Of a DNA stretch of 20,486 nucleotides, positions 13,959 through 20,486 are shown piece after piece. How positions within the stretch are numbered: position 1 is the stretch's first letter; each line of letters opens with the position of its first letter. The notes under the pieces were generated by a model. It searched no databases, was not told where the DNA came from, and saw only the letters and a list, made by a program, of their open reading frames with translations. The stretch is from DAOPYE01 sp035352715 (lineage in GTDB: Bacteria; Acidobacteriota; Holophagae; Holophagales; Holophagaceae), in NCBI GenBank assembly GCA_035352715.1, contig DAOPYE010000043.1, positions 1 through 20,486 on the forward strand, read 5' to 3'. The position numbers were made by a program, and so were the translations under genes.

Positions 13959-15227
13959 TCAGGAAGCGCTTTCCAGAACGGGCCGCTTGCCCAGGAGCAT
14001 GGGGAGAAAGGCCCCCGCGCCCAGGGCCACGGCAACGCAGGCGGTCCAGCACGCAGCCTGGTGCCCCCAGCGCGCCAGCACCAGCGTGCCCAGCGCGGGC
14101 CCCAGAATGCGGCCAATCCCTTGCACCGCGTTGATCGCGCCAAAGAGCGCGCCCTGCTCGTTCGTTGGCGTGAGGCGGCTAGCCAACGCCATGCACGCGG
14201 TGTTGTTCATCCCCGAACCCCACGCCAGGGGGATCATCAGGGCGACAAAAGGTCCCCAGGGCGCGTAGGCCAGCAGCGGCAGCGCCAGGGCCATGAGCGC
14301 CAGCCCCACCATCAGCGCCAAGCGCTCGGGCACGCGCTTGGCGATCAGCCGAACGAGTCCGCCCTGGTAGATCACGATGAGGATCCCGGTGAACCCGAAG
14401 AGATAACCCACCTGGGACGGCCCCAGGGCGAACCGCCGAAAGGCCAGCAGACTGTAGGTGCCTTCCATCATGGCAAAGCCGGTCATGGCCAGTAGGGCCA
14501 CCATCAGCAGCCCGGGCATGCCATCGCGCTTCCAGGCCCGCATCAAAGCGTGGCCGCGGCGCTCCGGCATCTGGGCCTGGAGCCTTGCTCCGGCTTCCAG
14601 CGTCTCGGGCAGCCAGACCACCACCATCACCGCCGCGCAGGTTGAAAGCAGGGCCGCCACCAGGAAGGGCAGCTGCCAGCCCATCGCCAGCAAATGGCGA
14701 CCCAGGGCGCAACCCGAAAGCGCCCCTCCCATGAAAGGACCGATCACGAATCCCAGGCCGAACGCCGCGCCGATCATGCCCAGGCCCTTCGATCGTTCCT
14801 CGGGCGGCGTCACATCGGCCATGGCCGCCTGGGCCACGGAGATATTGCCACCCGTGATGCCATCCAGCACGCGGGCCGCCAGCACCCACTCAAAGCGATG
14901 CGTGGCGGCCAGGATCAAATACCCCACGGCCGATCCCATCAAGGAAACCCATAGCACCGGCCGTCGCCCCACCAGATCGGACAAGCGCCCCAGCAGCGGC
15001 GCCGCCAGGAACTGCATCAGCGAGAAGCTGACGAAAGCCACGCCCACCCAGAAGGCACCTGGGCTTTGGAGATGCAACAGCTCGTTCACGCGCGCCATCC
15101 ACGGCGAAGGCCGCGCCGCCATTGCCTGCGCGTAGAGTGGCAGCAGGGGGATGAGAATCCCGAAGCCCAGTAGATCCACCAAGACCGCCACGAACACCGC
15201 TGTTTGCGCTCGCCTTGATGCCTGCAT
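13959..15227 (-). CDS. MFS transporter, TetA-like (drug:H+ antiporter family)
   Basis: The 422-residue protein is an inner-membrane carrier with about 12 hydrophobic segments. After the first segment (FVAVLVDLLGFGILIPLLPL), the loop between segments 2 and 3 carries the MFS signature GRLSDLVGRRPVL. GLGFVIGPFMGGALSG matches the antiporter motif C that marks drug efflux members such as TetA. A long central loop after VVWLPETLEAGARLQ separates the halves. I chose ATG 15227-15225 because TGGAGA lies about 6 nt upstream; the in-frame ATG at 15239 has no ribosome-binding site. The similarity to tetracycline exporters is at family level only, and resistance cannot be claimed. It is monocistronic here, divergent from the amidohydrolase and convergent with the HD gene. 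Confidence 0.92.
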   Translation of the reverse strand: MQASRRAQTAVFVAVLVDLLGFGILIPLLPLYAQAMAARPSPWMARVNELLHLQSPGAFWVGVAFVSFSLMQFLAAPLLGRLSDLVGRRPVLWVSLMGSAVGYLILAATHRFEWVLAARVLDGITGGNISVAQAAMADVTPPEERSKGLGMIGAAFGLGFVIGPFMGGALSGCALGRHLLAMGWQLPFLVAALLSTCAAVMVVVWLPETLEAGARLQAQMPERRGHALMRAWKRDGMPGLLMVALLAMTGFAMMEGTYSLLAFRRFALGPSQVGYLFGFTGILIVIYQGGLVRLIAKRVPERLALMVGLALMALALPLLAYAPWGPFVALMIPLAWGSGMNNTACMALASRLTPTNEQGALFGAINAVQGIGRILGPALGTLVLARWGHQAACWTACVAVALGAGAFLPMLLGKRPVLESAS

Positions 15228-15374
15228 GCAGATCTCCATTCAGAGACTAGGATGCCGCGAAACGCCCTCCATCCACCCAGAGCCGGACGCGAAATCGCCG
15301 CGCGGAGTTATCCTGTGGATGGATCCGGTCCCAGCGCGCCGCAGGGGATCGGCGCAAACAGGAATCCCAAGCCC
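15228..15374. promoter_or_regulatory. Divergent gap between MFS and amidohydrolase genes
   Basis: This 147-nt region must contain the starts of both transcripts, but no convincing -35/-10 pair was seen. It has a 9-bp inverted repeat, TCCATCCAC (15268-15276) and GTGGATGGA (15315-15323), 38 nt apart. A regulatory role is possible but unsupported otherwise. Confidence 0.25.
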
Positions 15375-15392
15375 ATGAGCAATCCCAAGCCC
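15363..15392 (+). repeat. 12-bp direct repeat flanking the amidohydrolase start codon
   Basis: AATCCCAAGCCC occurs at 15363-15374 and again at 15381-15392, separated only by ATGAGC, the first two codons of the gene. The right copy encodes residues 3-6 (NPKP). It is an exact copy at 18-bp period, so it probably arose by local duplication. Confidence 0.85.
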
Positions 15393-16187
15393 TTCCGGGT
15401 CATCGACGCCCACGCCCACATCTTTCCCGACAAGGTCGCGGAGCGCGCGGTCCAATCCATCGGTGGCTACTACAACCTGCCCATGAGCGGATCGGGCACC
15501 GTGGATGGACTCATCAAATCGGGCGAAGCGATGGGCGTCAGCCATTACCTGGTGCATTCCACCGCGACCCGACCCGAGCAGGTGGACACCATCAACGCTT
15601 ACATTTCCGCCACCTGCGCCGCAGATTCCCGGCTGATCGGGTTCGGCACCCTTCACCCCGGCGTGGAGGATCTTCCCGCCTCCTTCGAAAACCTGCGGGG
15701 CCTTGGCCTGAAGGGCATCAAGCTGCATCCAGAGTTCCAGAATTTCAATATCGACGATGCGGCCATGATGCCCATCTACGCCATCGCCGAAGGCAAGCTG
15801 CCCCTGCTGATCCATATGGGCGATGAGAACCGAGATTCCTCCACCCCCGAGCGACTGGCGAACGTCCTCGACCGGTTCCCGAATCTGACCGTGATCGCCG
15901 CCCATCTGGGGGGCTACCAGATGTGGGAGCAAGCGGCCGAATGCCTGGCCGGACGCCGAATCTACCTCGATACCTCCAGCTCCCTGGCCTTCATGACGCC
16001 GGAAGCCGCCACGGCCCTCATCCGTCGGCACGGCGCGACCAAGATCCTGTTCGGCACCGACTACCCCATGTGGCTGCACCAGGAGGAACTGGAGCGCCTG
16101 CACCGCTTGGATCTGAGCGATGAAGAACGCGAGCGCATCCTGTGGCGGAACGCGGCGGAACTCCTGGGCCTGGGGATAGATGACTGA
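15375..16187 (+). CDS. Amidohydrolase family protein (Amidohydro_2 type)
   Basis: The 270-residue protein is a metal-dependent hydrolase or decarboxylase with a TIM-barrel fold. VIDAHAHIFPD (9-19) gives the HxH ligands His13 and His15. GIKLHPEFQ, PLLIHMGDE and VIAAHLGG supply further histidines, and LFGTDYPMW holds the catalytic/metal Asp. The length and order match PF04909 members such as ACMSD-like and uronate-related hydrolases, whose substrates vary widely, so none is assigned. ATG 15375 was chosen because the protein then starts just before the barrel's first strand; the open frame extends upstream to 15252 but that part is low in complexity and has no family match. AGGAA lies about 10 nt upstream. 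It is divergent from the MFS gene. Confidence 0.88.
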   Translation: MSNPKPFRVIDAHAHIFPDKVAERAVQSIGGYYNLPMSGSGTVDGLIKSGEAMGVSHYLVHSTATRPEQVDTINAYISATCAADSRLIGFGTLHPGVEDLPASFENLRGLGLKGIKLHPEFQNFNIDDAAMMPIYAIAEGKLPLLIHMGDENRDSSTPERLANVLDRFPNLTVIAAHLGGYQMWEQAAECLAGRRIYLDTSSSLAFMTPEAATALIRRHGATKILFGTDYPMWLHQEELERLHRLDLSDEERERILWRNAAELLGLGIDD

Positions 16188-16252
16188 AATCACGAACCTG
16201 ATATTGCCTTCATTCAAGGGGTAAGGATTTCCGAGATCGCTGCCGAAACAGG

Positions 16253-16280
16253 TGATAACGAGCCAGTTGGCTTGTTATCA
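16253..16280. promoter_or_regulatory. Long inverted repeat before the propeller sensor gene
   Basis: Arms TGATAACGAGCC (16253-16264) and GGCTTGTTATCA (16269-16280) pair over 12 positions with one mismatch (a G-U pair in RNA) around the loop AGTT. No T-run follows, so it is not a normal intrinsic terminator, although it could end the amidohydrolase transcript. The symmetric TGATAAC/GTTATCA ends resemble a repressor operator. It lies 11 nt before the ATG chosen for the sensor gene. Confidence 0.5.
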
Positions 16281-16290
16281 TGGCTTTGCG

Positions 16291-18912
16291 ATGGCGGTTC
16301 TCATGGGCGTCCATGGCATACATCCCGAAGGGATTCGAATCCTGCATCGCAGGTTGCGCGGATGGTTGATGCTGGTCGCCTGCCTTTGGGGCTGCGCCTG
16401 TCCCATGCTCGCCCTGGATCCGCACCTACGCCTGACGCAGTACATCCGGGAAGCCTGGACCGTGAGAGACGGCGCTCCCGCAGGCAGCATCCTGAGCATC
16501 GCGCAGACGCCCGACGGTTACCTTTGGCTTGGCACCCAGAGCGAAGGGCTGCTGCGCTTCGACGGCGTCAAGTTCGAGCACATGGAAGTCCTGGACCAGA
16601 TCATGGGGGGCAAGAACCAGCAGGTGATCTCCCTGTTGTGTTCCAGCGACGGCACCCTGTGGGTCGGCACCCGCCGTGGGCTGGCAAGGCTGCGCCAAGG
16701 CCAATGGAAGGCCTTCAGCCCAGGTGAATCGGGCACAGCCAGCGGCCTGCACGAAGACCGGAATCACACCATCTGGTTTGCGCGTCCCTGGGATGGCCTG
16801 TATTCCGTCCAGAACGACCAGGTTTCGCTTCGCCCCCTGGGTTCCAAGCCCCGCTTCATCACTTCGGATGCCAATGGAACCCTGTGGGCGGGCGGCTACG
16901 AAGGCCTGTGGCAATTGGACGGTTCCCATCCCAGGCCCTACACCATTAAGGATGGGCTCGCGGATAGCAACATCTCCTGCCTCCTGGGAGACCGGGAAGA
17001 CAATGTGTGGGTCGGCACCCAGCGAGGCCTCACGCGGATCCACCAGGGCAAGATCGCCGAAACCCTAAGCAAAAAGCAGCGGATGCCTGACGAGGAGATC
17101 AAGACCATCCTGGTGGACCGCCATGACACCCTCTGGATTGGAACCGCCAGGAATGGGCTTTGTCGACAGCGCGGCAAGGACTTTGAAGTCCTGAACCAGA
17201 CGTCCGGCCTCCTGAGCGGGCGGATCACGACGCTGTTCGAGGACCGCGAGGGCAGCCTCTGGATCGGCACGTCCTGCGGACTGAACCGTCTGCGCGACGG
17301 CAAGGCCATTCCCCTGGGCGAACCCGAAGGATTGGGTGCTGCGGATCTGCTCTGCCTGGCGAAGGGACCCGATGGCAATCTGTTCGTGTCCTCTGGCTTC
17401 GATGGCGTGCGCCGCGTTGAGACCGCGCAGGAATCCATCCGCGTGATCCCCGGCCCTTCGGAGTGCAAGTTCGACGGCCCCATCTTCGTCGCCTCCGATG
17501 GCGCCATCTGGACCGGGCATCTGGATGGACTCAACCGCCGGAAGGGCACATCCACCCGCGTCTTCAAGACCCATGCCCAGCCGTCCTTCATCACGGAAGA
17601 CGGCCAAGGACTCCTATTCGGGACCGCGGATGGAGGGCTCTTCCGTCTGGTCAACGGCAAGCCGGAGCCCTACCAACTGGGCGACGGGACCCGGATCACG
17701 GCGAGCAATTCCGACTTCGGCTATGTCTGGATGCTGCATGTGGCAAGGGACGGCGCCCTCTGGATCGCCTCAGCCCGAGGCGCCTGCTGTATCCGCGAGG
17801 GCCAATTGTCCAGGAGATGGGAGAAAGACCGCGCCGTTCGCTACGTGGCCGAAGCCCCGGATGGCAGCATTTGGCTGGGAACGCCCTCGGGCCTGCTGCG
17901 CATCTCGAATCAAACAGAGAGGCGCTTCACTTCCCAAGAAGGCCTCCCGAACGATTTCATCCAGAGCCTCTGTTTCGCGAAATCCGGCGACCTCTGGTGC
18001 AGTTGTCCGCAAGGGTTCTTCCAGATCTCTCAAGCATCCCTGGACGCCACTCTATTGGGACGCAATCAGCGCCTAGCCGTCAGCGTCTTTGATTCCCAGG
18101 ATGGCACCCGGACCTCTGAAACCGTCACCGCCTCCATGCCTGCCGTGGCTGAAAGCACCGATGGTCGCATCTGGTTCGCCACAGCCACCGGGTTGGTGAT
18201 CTTCGACCCGACGCGCACAATCCAGAACCCGCTGCCCCCGCCCGTCCTGATCGAAAGGGTCCATGCCAATGGCTTCCCCCAAAACGTGGGAAACCTCATC
18301 ACGCTTCCCGCCGGAACCCAGCGCCTGACGATCGGCTACACGGGGCTGAGCCAGCTCGTCCCCTCCAAGGTCCAGTTCAAATGCATGCTGGAGGGCTATG
18401 ACGCCCATTGGATCGACGTCGGCTCCCGGCGGCGGGCCGATTACACCCACCTGCCCCCGGGGCGCTACACCTTCCGGGTGATCGCCGCCAATAACGATGG
18501 CGTGTGGAACAACGTCGGCGCATCCATCAAGATCCAGCAACGGCCCTATCTCTACCAGACCTCCTGGTTCAGGGTGCTTGCCGCAGCGACCTTCCTGACG
18601 GGCATCTACGGCATCTATCGACTCCGCATCCGCAGCCACATGCTCGCGGAAGCCAGGCTGCAATCGCGCATCGCCGAGGCCACGGCCCGCATCAAGACCC
18701 TGGATGGACTGCTTCCCATCTGTGCCTGGTGCAAGAAGATCCGAGATGATTCCGGGTACTGGAACCAGCTCGAGGAATACGTCCACGAGCACACCCAGGC
18801 CGAGTTCTCCCACGGGATTTGTCCCGAGTGCCAGACCAAGCTCCGCCACAACGCGAGCCAATCCTCCAAATCAGACAGCGATCCAAAGGACTCGGCTCAA
18901 CCTCAGGCGTGA
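16291..18912 (+). CDS. Propeller sensor protein (two-component regulator propeller, Y_Y_Y domain, C-terminal CxxC module)
   Basis: The product (873 residues from ATG 16291) is a membrane-anchored sensor. A hydrophobic signal segment (WLMLVACLWGCACPMLAL) exports the N-terminus. About 14 repeats of the Reg_prop kind follow, for example DGYLWLGTQSEGLLRFDG, DGTLWVGTRRGL, EGSLWIGTSCGLNRL and DGRIWFATATGLVIFDP, enough for two seven-bladed propellers. A Y_Y_Y domain (about 640-755; YTHLPPGRYTFRVIAANNDG) is followed by one membrane span (about 759-778) and a short coiled coil. The cytoplasmic end has CAWC (811-814) and CPEC (844-847) around GYWNQLEEYVHEH, a small motif known from other signalling proteins. 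No histidine kinase, GGDEF or HTH output is present. The start is uncertain: there is no good ribosome-binding site, and GTG 16252 or ATG 16303 are alternatives. Confidence 0.88.
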   Translation: MAVLMGVHGIHPEGIRILHRRLRGWLMLVACLWGCACPMLALDPHLRLTQYIREAWTVRDGAPAGSILSIAQTPDGYLWLGTQSEGLLRFDGVKFEHMEVLDQIMGGKNQQVISLLCSSDGTLWVGTRRGLARLRQGQWKAFSPGESGTASGLHEDRNHTIWFARPWDGLYSVQNDQVSLRPLGSKPRFITSDANGTLWAGGYEGLWQLDGSHPRPYTIKDGLADSNISCLLGDREDNVWVGTQRGLTRIHQGKIAETLSKKQRMPDEEIKTILVDRHDTLWIGTARNGLCRQRGKDFEVLNQTSGLLSGRITTLFEDREGSLWIGTSCGLNRLRDGKAIPLGEPEGLGAADLLCLAKGPDGNLFVSSGFDGVRRVETAQESIRVIPGPSECKFDGPIFVASDGAIWTGHLDGLNRRKGTSTRVFKTHAQPSFITEDGQGLLFGTADGGLFRLVNGKPEPYQLGDGTRITASNSDFGYVWMLHVARDGALWIASARGACCIREGQLSRRWEKDRAVRYVAEAPDGSIWLGTPSGLLRISNQTERRFTSQEGLPNDFIQSLCFAKSGDLWCSCPQGFFQISQASLDATLLGRNQRLAVSVFDSQDGTRTSETVTASMPAVAESTDGRIWFATATGLVIFDPTRTIQNPLPPPVLIERVHANGFPQNVGNLITLPAGTQRLTIGYTGLSQLVPSKVQFKCMLEGYDAHWIDVGSRRRADYTHLPPGRYTFRVIAANNDGVWNNVGASIKIQQRPYLYQTSWFRVLAAATFLTGIYGIYRLRIRSHMLAEARLQSRIAEATARIKTLDGLLPICAWCKKIRDDSGYWNQLEEYVHEHTQAEFSHGICPECQTKLRHNASQSSKSDSDPKDSAQPQA

Positions 18913-18919
18913 AGCCTGA
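18903..18919 (+). terminator. Small stem-loop over the sensor gene stop codon (weak)
   Basis: TCAGGC (18903-18908) and GCCTGA (18914-18919) form a 6-bp stem around GTGAA, which contains the TGA stop. AAAA rather than a T-run follows, so termination on the plus strand is doubtful; on the opposite strand a short T-run precedes it. It is the only hairpin seen between the convergent sensor and DUF4337 genes. Confidence 0.2.
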
Positions 18920-18941
18920 AAACGGAAATCGAGCGCCAGAC

Positions 18942-19499
18942 TCAGGCCAGGATCTTCAGCCAGGGAAACAGAAAGAAGCCGTTCACGAAATAGGCGATGC
19001 CCAGGGCGCCGATGACGCTGCCCAGGACCCAGAGCGGCTTCTTTTTCATGAGGGCCGCGATGGAACAGAGCAGGATGGCGATCTGGAGCGCGATGATGGC
19101 CTTGCCGAACACGCCGCCATGCCTTTGCACCTCATCGCGAGTGGCCTCCAGCGCCCTGGCTTTGTCTGAAATCTCCTTCTTTTCCTTCTCGTACCGGCTG
19201 ATCTCCTTGCCGTAGGCCTCGATCTTCTGGGCGTACAGACTGGACACCTCGCTGGAGGCCGCCTTGGACCCCATCGCTTTCAGGTCCAACTCCAGTTTTT
19301 CCTTGTTGGCTTGGTAGATGTAGCCCTTGATGCTCTTGGATTGGTATTGCGCCCAGGTGTCGGAAGCCTCGCTCTGCTTCAGGATCCGCTGGGTGCTGTA
19401 GCCGCCGCCCTTGAAGGTCGAGAAGGTGGCGCAGACCGCCAGAATCACCGTGGTCAGGGCCAGGAAATTGAGCCAGGGTTCCTTCTTCTCTTCTGCCAT
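18942..19499 (-). CDS. DUF4337 family membrane protein
   Basis: The 185-residue protein matches the DUF4337 pattern. It has one N-terminal membrane helix (WLNFLALTTVILAVCATFST, about 8-27), then FKGGGYSTQRILKQSEASDTW, the family's most recognisable block, then YQSKSIKGYIYQANKEKLEL. A Lys/Glu-rich helical region (about 80-125, likely coiled coil) leads to two more hydrophobic segments near the C-terminus (IIALQIAILLCSIAAL and WVLGSVIGALGIAYFV). The function of the family is unknown. ATG 19499-19497 has AAAGGTGG upstream; an in-frame ATG at 19553 lacks one. The gene is divergent from rpsA and convergent with the sensor gene, so it is probably transcribed alone. Confidence 0.85.
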   Translation of the reverse strand: MAEEKKEPWLNFLALTTVILAVCATFSTFKGGGYSTQRILKQSEASDTWAQYQSKSIKGYIYQANKEKLELDLKAMGSKAASSEVSSLYAQKIEAYGKEISRYEKEKKEISDKARALEATRDEVQRHGGVFGKAIIALQIAILLCSIAALMKKKPLWVLGSVIGALGIAYFVNGFFLFPWLKILA

Positions 19500-19580
19500 G
19501 GATCCACCTTTCGCAAGATGTCCCATTCCACCGATCCTCCAAAAGATCGTCAAGTGCCGTTCCAGCCCACTTTTTCAATG

Positions 19581-19627
19581 GCCGGACGCACATCCGCACG
19601 CTACCCTGGTCGTTCTGCCGGACGCAC
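19581..19627 (+). repeat. 11-bp direct repeats in the rpsA leader
   Basis: GCCGGACGCAC occurs exactly at 19581-19591 and 19617-19627, a 36-bp period, in the 182-nt gap between the DUF4337 and rpsA starts. The second copy runs into GCACGTGC, a perfect 8-bp palindrome. The repeats may be an operator for divergent transcription or part of the S1 mRNA leader. No clear promoter hexamers were found nearby. Confidence 0.5.
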
Positions 19628-19681
19628 GTGCCGGGAATCCAGCCCCCAACGAAAGAGGGGCAACAAATCAGAGGTGGACGA

Positions 19682-20486
19682 ATGTCCAAGTTTTCTACCC
19701 TTATCAAGGGTCACGGCACCAAGCAGTTGGGCCGCATCACGGTCCTCGACGCATCGTTGTTCGAGGAAGACAATGCCGAGGCACAGGAGTTTCTGGCCGC
19801 GCTTCAGGGGGAAACCCGCGCCCTGAAGGAAGAGGAAGTCGTCAAGGGCGTGGTGGTCGAGATCCGCGGCAAGGATGTCATCGTTGACATCGGCTACAAG
19901 GGTTCGGGCACGATCAATCTGGACGAGTTCAATAACCCCGATGGCACCGTGGGTGTCGCCGTGGGCGATATCGTGGAAGTGCTCCTCGAGCACCTGGAAG
20001 ATGCCAACGGCAACGTTCGCATCAGCCGCGAGCGCGCCGAGAAGATGAAGATCTGGGACGAAGTCGAGAAGGCCTTCCGCTCCAACATGACCGTTCACGG
20101 CGTGGTGCTGGAGAAGGTCAAGGGTGGTCTGGCTGTCGATATCGGCATCCGCGCCTTCCTGCCCGGTAGCCAGGTGGACATGAAGCCTGTCCGCAACCTG
20201 GATCCGTACCTCGGCAAGTCCTTCGATATGAAGGTCATCAAGGTGAACCGCCGTCGCGGCAACATCGTCCTGAGCCGCAAGCTCTACCTCGAAACCATCA
20301 ACGCCAACCTGAAGGAAGAGACCCTGGCGGGCCTCGAGGAAGGCAAGCTGGTCGAAGGAACCGTGAAGAACATCACCGAATACGGTGCCTTCATCGATCT
20401 GGGCGGCGTGGACGGCCTGCTGCACATCACCGACATGTCCTGGGGCCGCCTGAACCACCCCAGCGAGATGTTCCAGGTGGGCGACA
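19682..20486 (+). CDS. rpsA: 30S ribosomal protein S1, partial (3' end outside window)
   Basis: The visible 268 residues contain the first three S1 (OB-fold RNA-binding) repeats of ribosomal protein S1, which holds mRNA on the 30S subunit during initiation. Repeat 1 covers about 59-125 (VVKGVVVEIRGKDVIVDIGY), repeat 2 about 138-208 (VVLEKVKGGLAVDIGIRAFL then PGSQVD), and repeat 3 starts near 225 (VEGTVKNITEYGAFIDLGGV then DGLLHITDMSWGRLNHP). That third repeat is the canonical high-affinity type. The protein begins MSKFSTLIKGHG with a start ATG at 19682 and GGTGG about 5 nt upstream. Repeats 4-6 must lie beyond the right edge. The 182-nt leader could host autoregulation, which is known for S1 in enterobacteria, but nothing specific was identified. 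Confidence 0.96.
   Translation, partial: MSKFSTLIKGHGTKQLGRITVLDASLFEEDNAEAQEFLAALQGETRALKEEEVVKGVVVEIRGKDVIVDIGYKGSGTINLDEFNNPDGTVGVAVGDIVEVLLEHLEDANGNVRISRERAEKMKIWDEVEKAFRSNMTVHGVVLEKVKGGLAVDIGIRAFLPGSQVDMKPVRNLDPYLGKSFDMKVIKVNRRRGNIVLSRKLYLETINANLKEETLAGLEEGKLVEGTVKNITEYGAFIDLGGVDGLLHITDMSWGRLNHPSEMFQVGD

Noticed and set aside
13959..15227. Tetracycline resistance determinant
   Set aside because: Motifs A and C are shared by many MFS efflux proteins; family similarity does not establish resistance, and no TetR-type regulator is adjacent.
1..20486. CRISPR array, tRNA, rRNA, insertion sequence or prophage
   Set aside because: No regularly spaced repeats, cloverleaf-like sequence, transposase motifs or phage structural genes were found on reading both strands.

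Overview
The window is GC-rich bacterial chromosome, densely packed with ordinary housekeeping and metabolic genes. No rRNA, tRNA, CRISPR array, transposase or phage gene was seen. Gene content and style (a two-component-type propeller sensor, a DUF4337 protein, a GH130 phosphorylase, a split chromosome of short mixed operons, high GC at third codon positions) would suit an acidobacterium of the Holophagae/Geothrix type. That placement rests on resemblance only and was not tested.

Layout. Positions 1-861 (minus) hold the N-terminal part of a PIN-PhoH ATPase that runs off the left edge. Positions 943-2462 (minus) hold a GH130 glycoside phosphorylase followed at 17 nt by a gene whose reading frame appears broken twice. 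Positions 2463-2918 have no intact gene, but carry a perfect palindrome and a possible gene remnant. Positions 2919-7360 (minus) are a probable transcription unit in the order fur-like regulator, adenosine deaminase, exported beta-propeller-like protein, DHH/DHHA1 phosphoesterase, GTP cyclohydrolase II; the middle genes overlap.

Divergent from the Fur gene, the plus strand 7468-13945 carries a tautomerase-like/winged-helix-like fusion protein, then aroC (chorismate synthase) behind a strong hairpin, a HemY/HemG-type protoporphyrinogen oxidase overlapping aroC by GTGA, an SPL-type radical SAM protein, dnaX, and an HD-domain protein overlapping dnaX by GTGA. A TetA-like MFS transporter (minus, 13959-15227) converges on this run. 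An amidohydrolase (15375-16187) and a large membrane-anchored propeller sensor (16291-18912) follow on the plus strand. A DUF4337 membrane protein (minus, 18942-19499) lies divergently to rpsA (ribosomal protein S1), which runs off the right edge.

The most interesting signal is inside dnaX. A run of seven C lies exactly where the ATPase/collar part gives way to a Pro/Ala linker. It overlaps a perfect 8-bp GC stem-loop, and a shift to the -1 frame meets a TGA in the loop after two codons. This is the arrangement expected for making a short gamma-like subunit beside full-length tau. Others worth attention are the tautomerase/winged-helix fusion, a beta-clamp-binding-like pentapeptide at the end of the radical SAM protein next to dnaX, a propeller sensor with only a CxxC/CxxC output module, a start-codon hairpin on dnaX, and a 12-bp-arm inverted repeat before the sensor gene.
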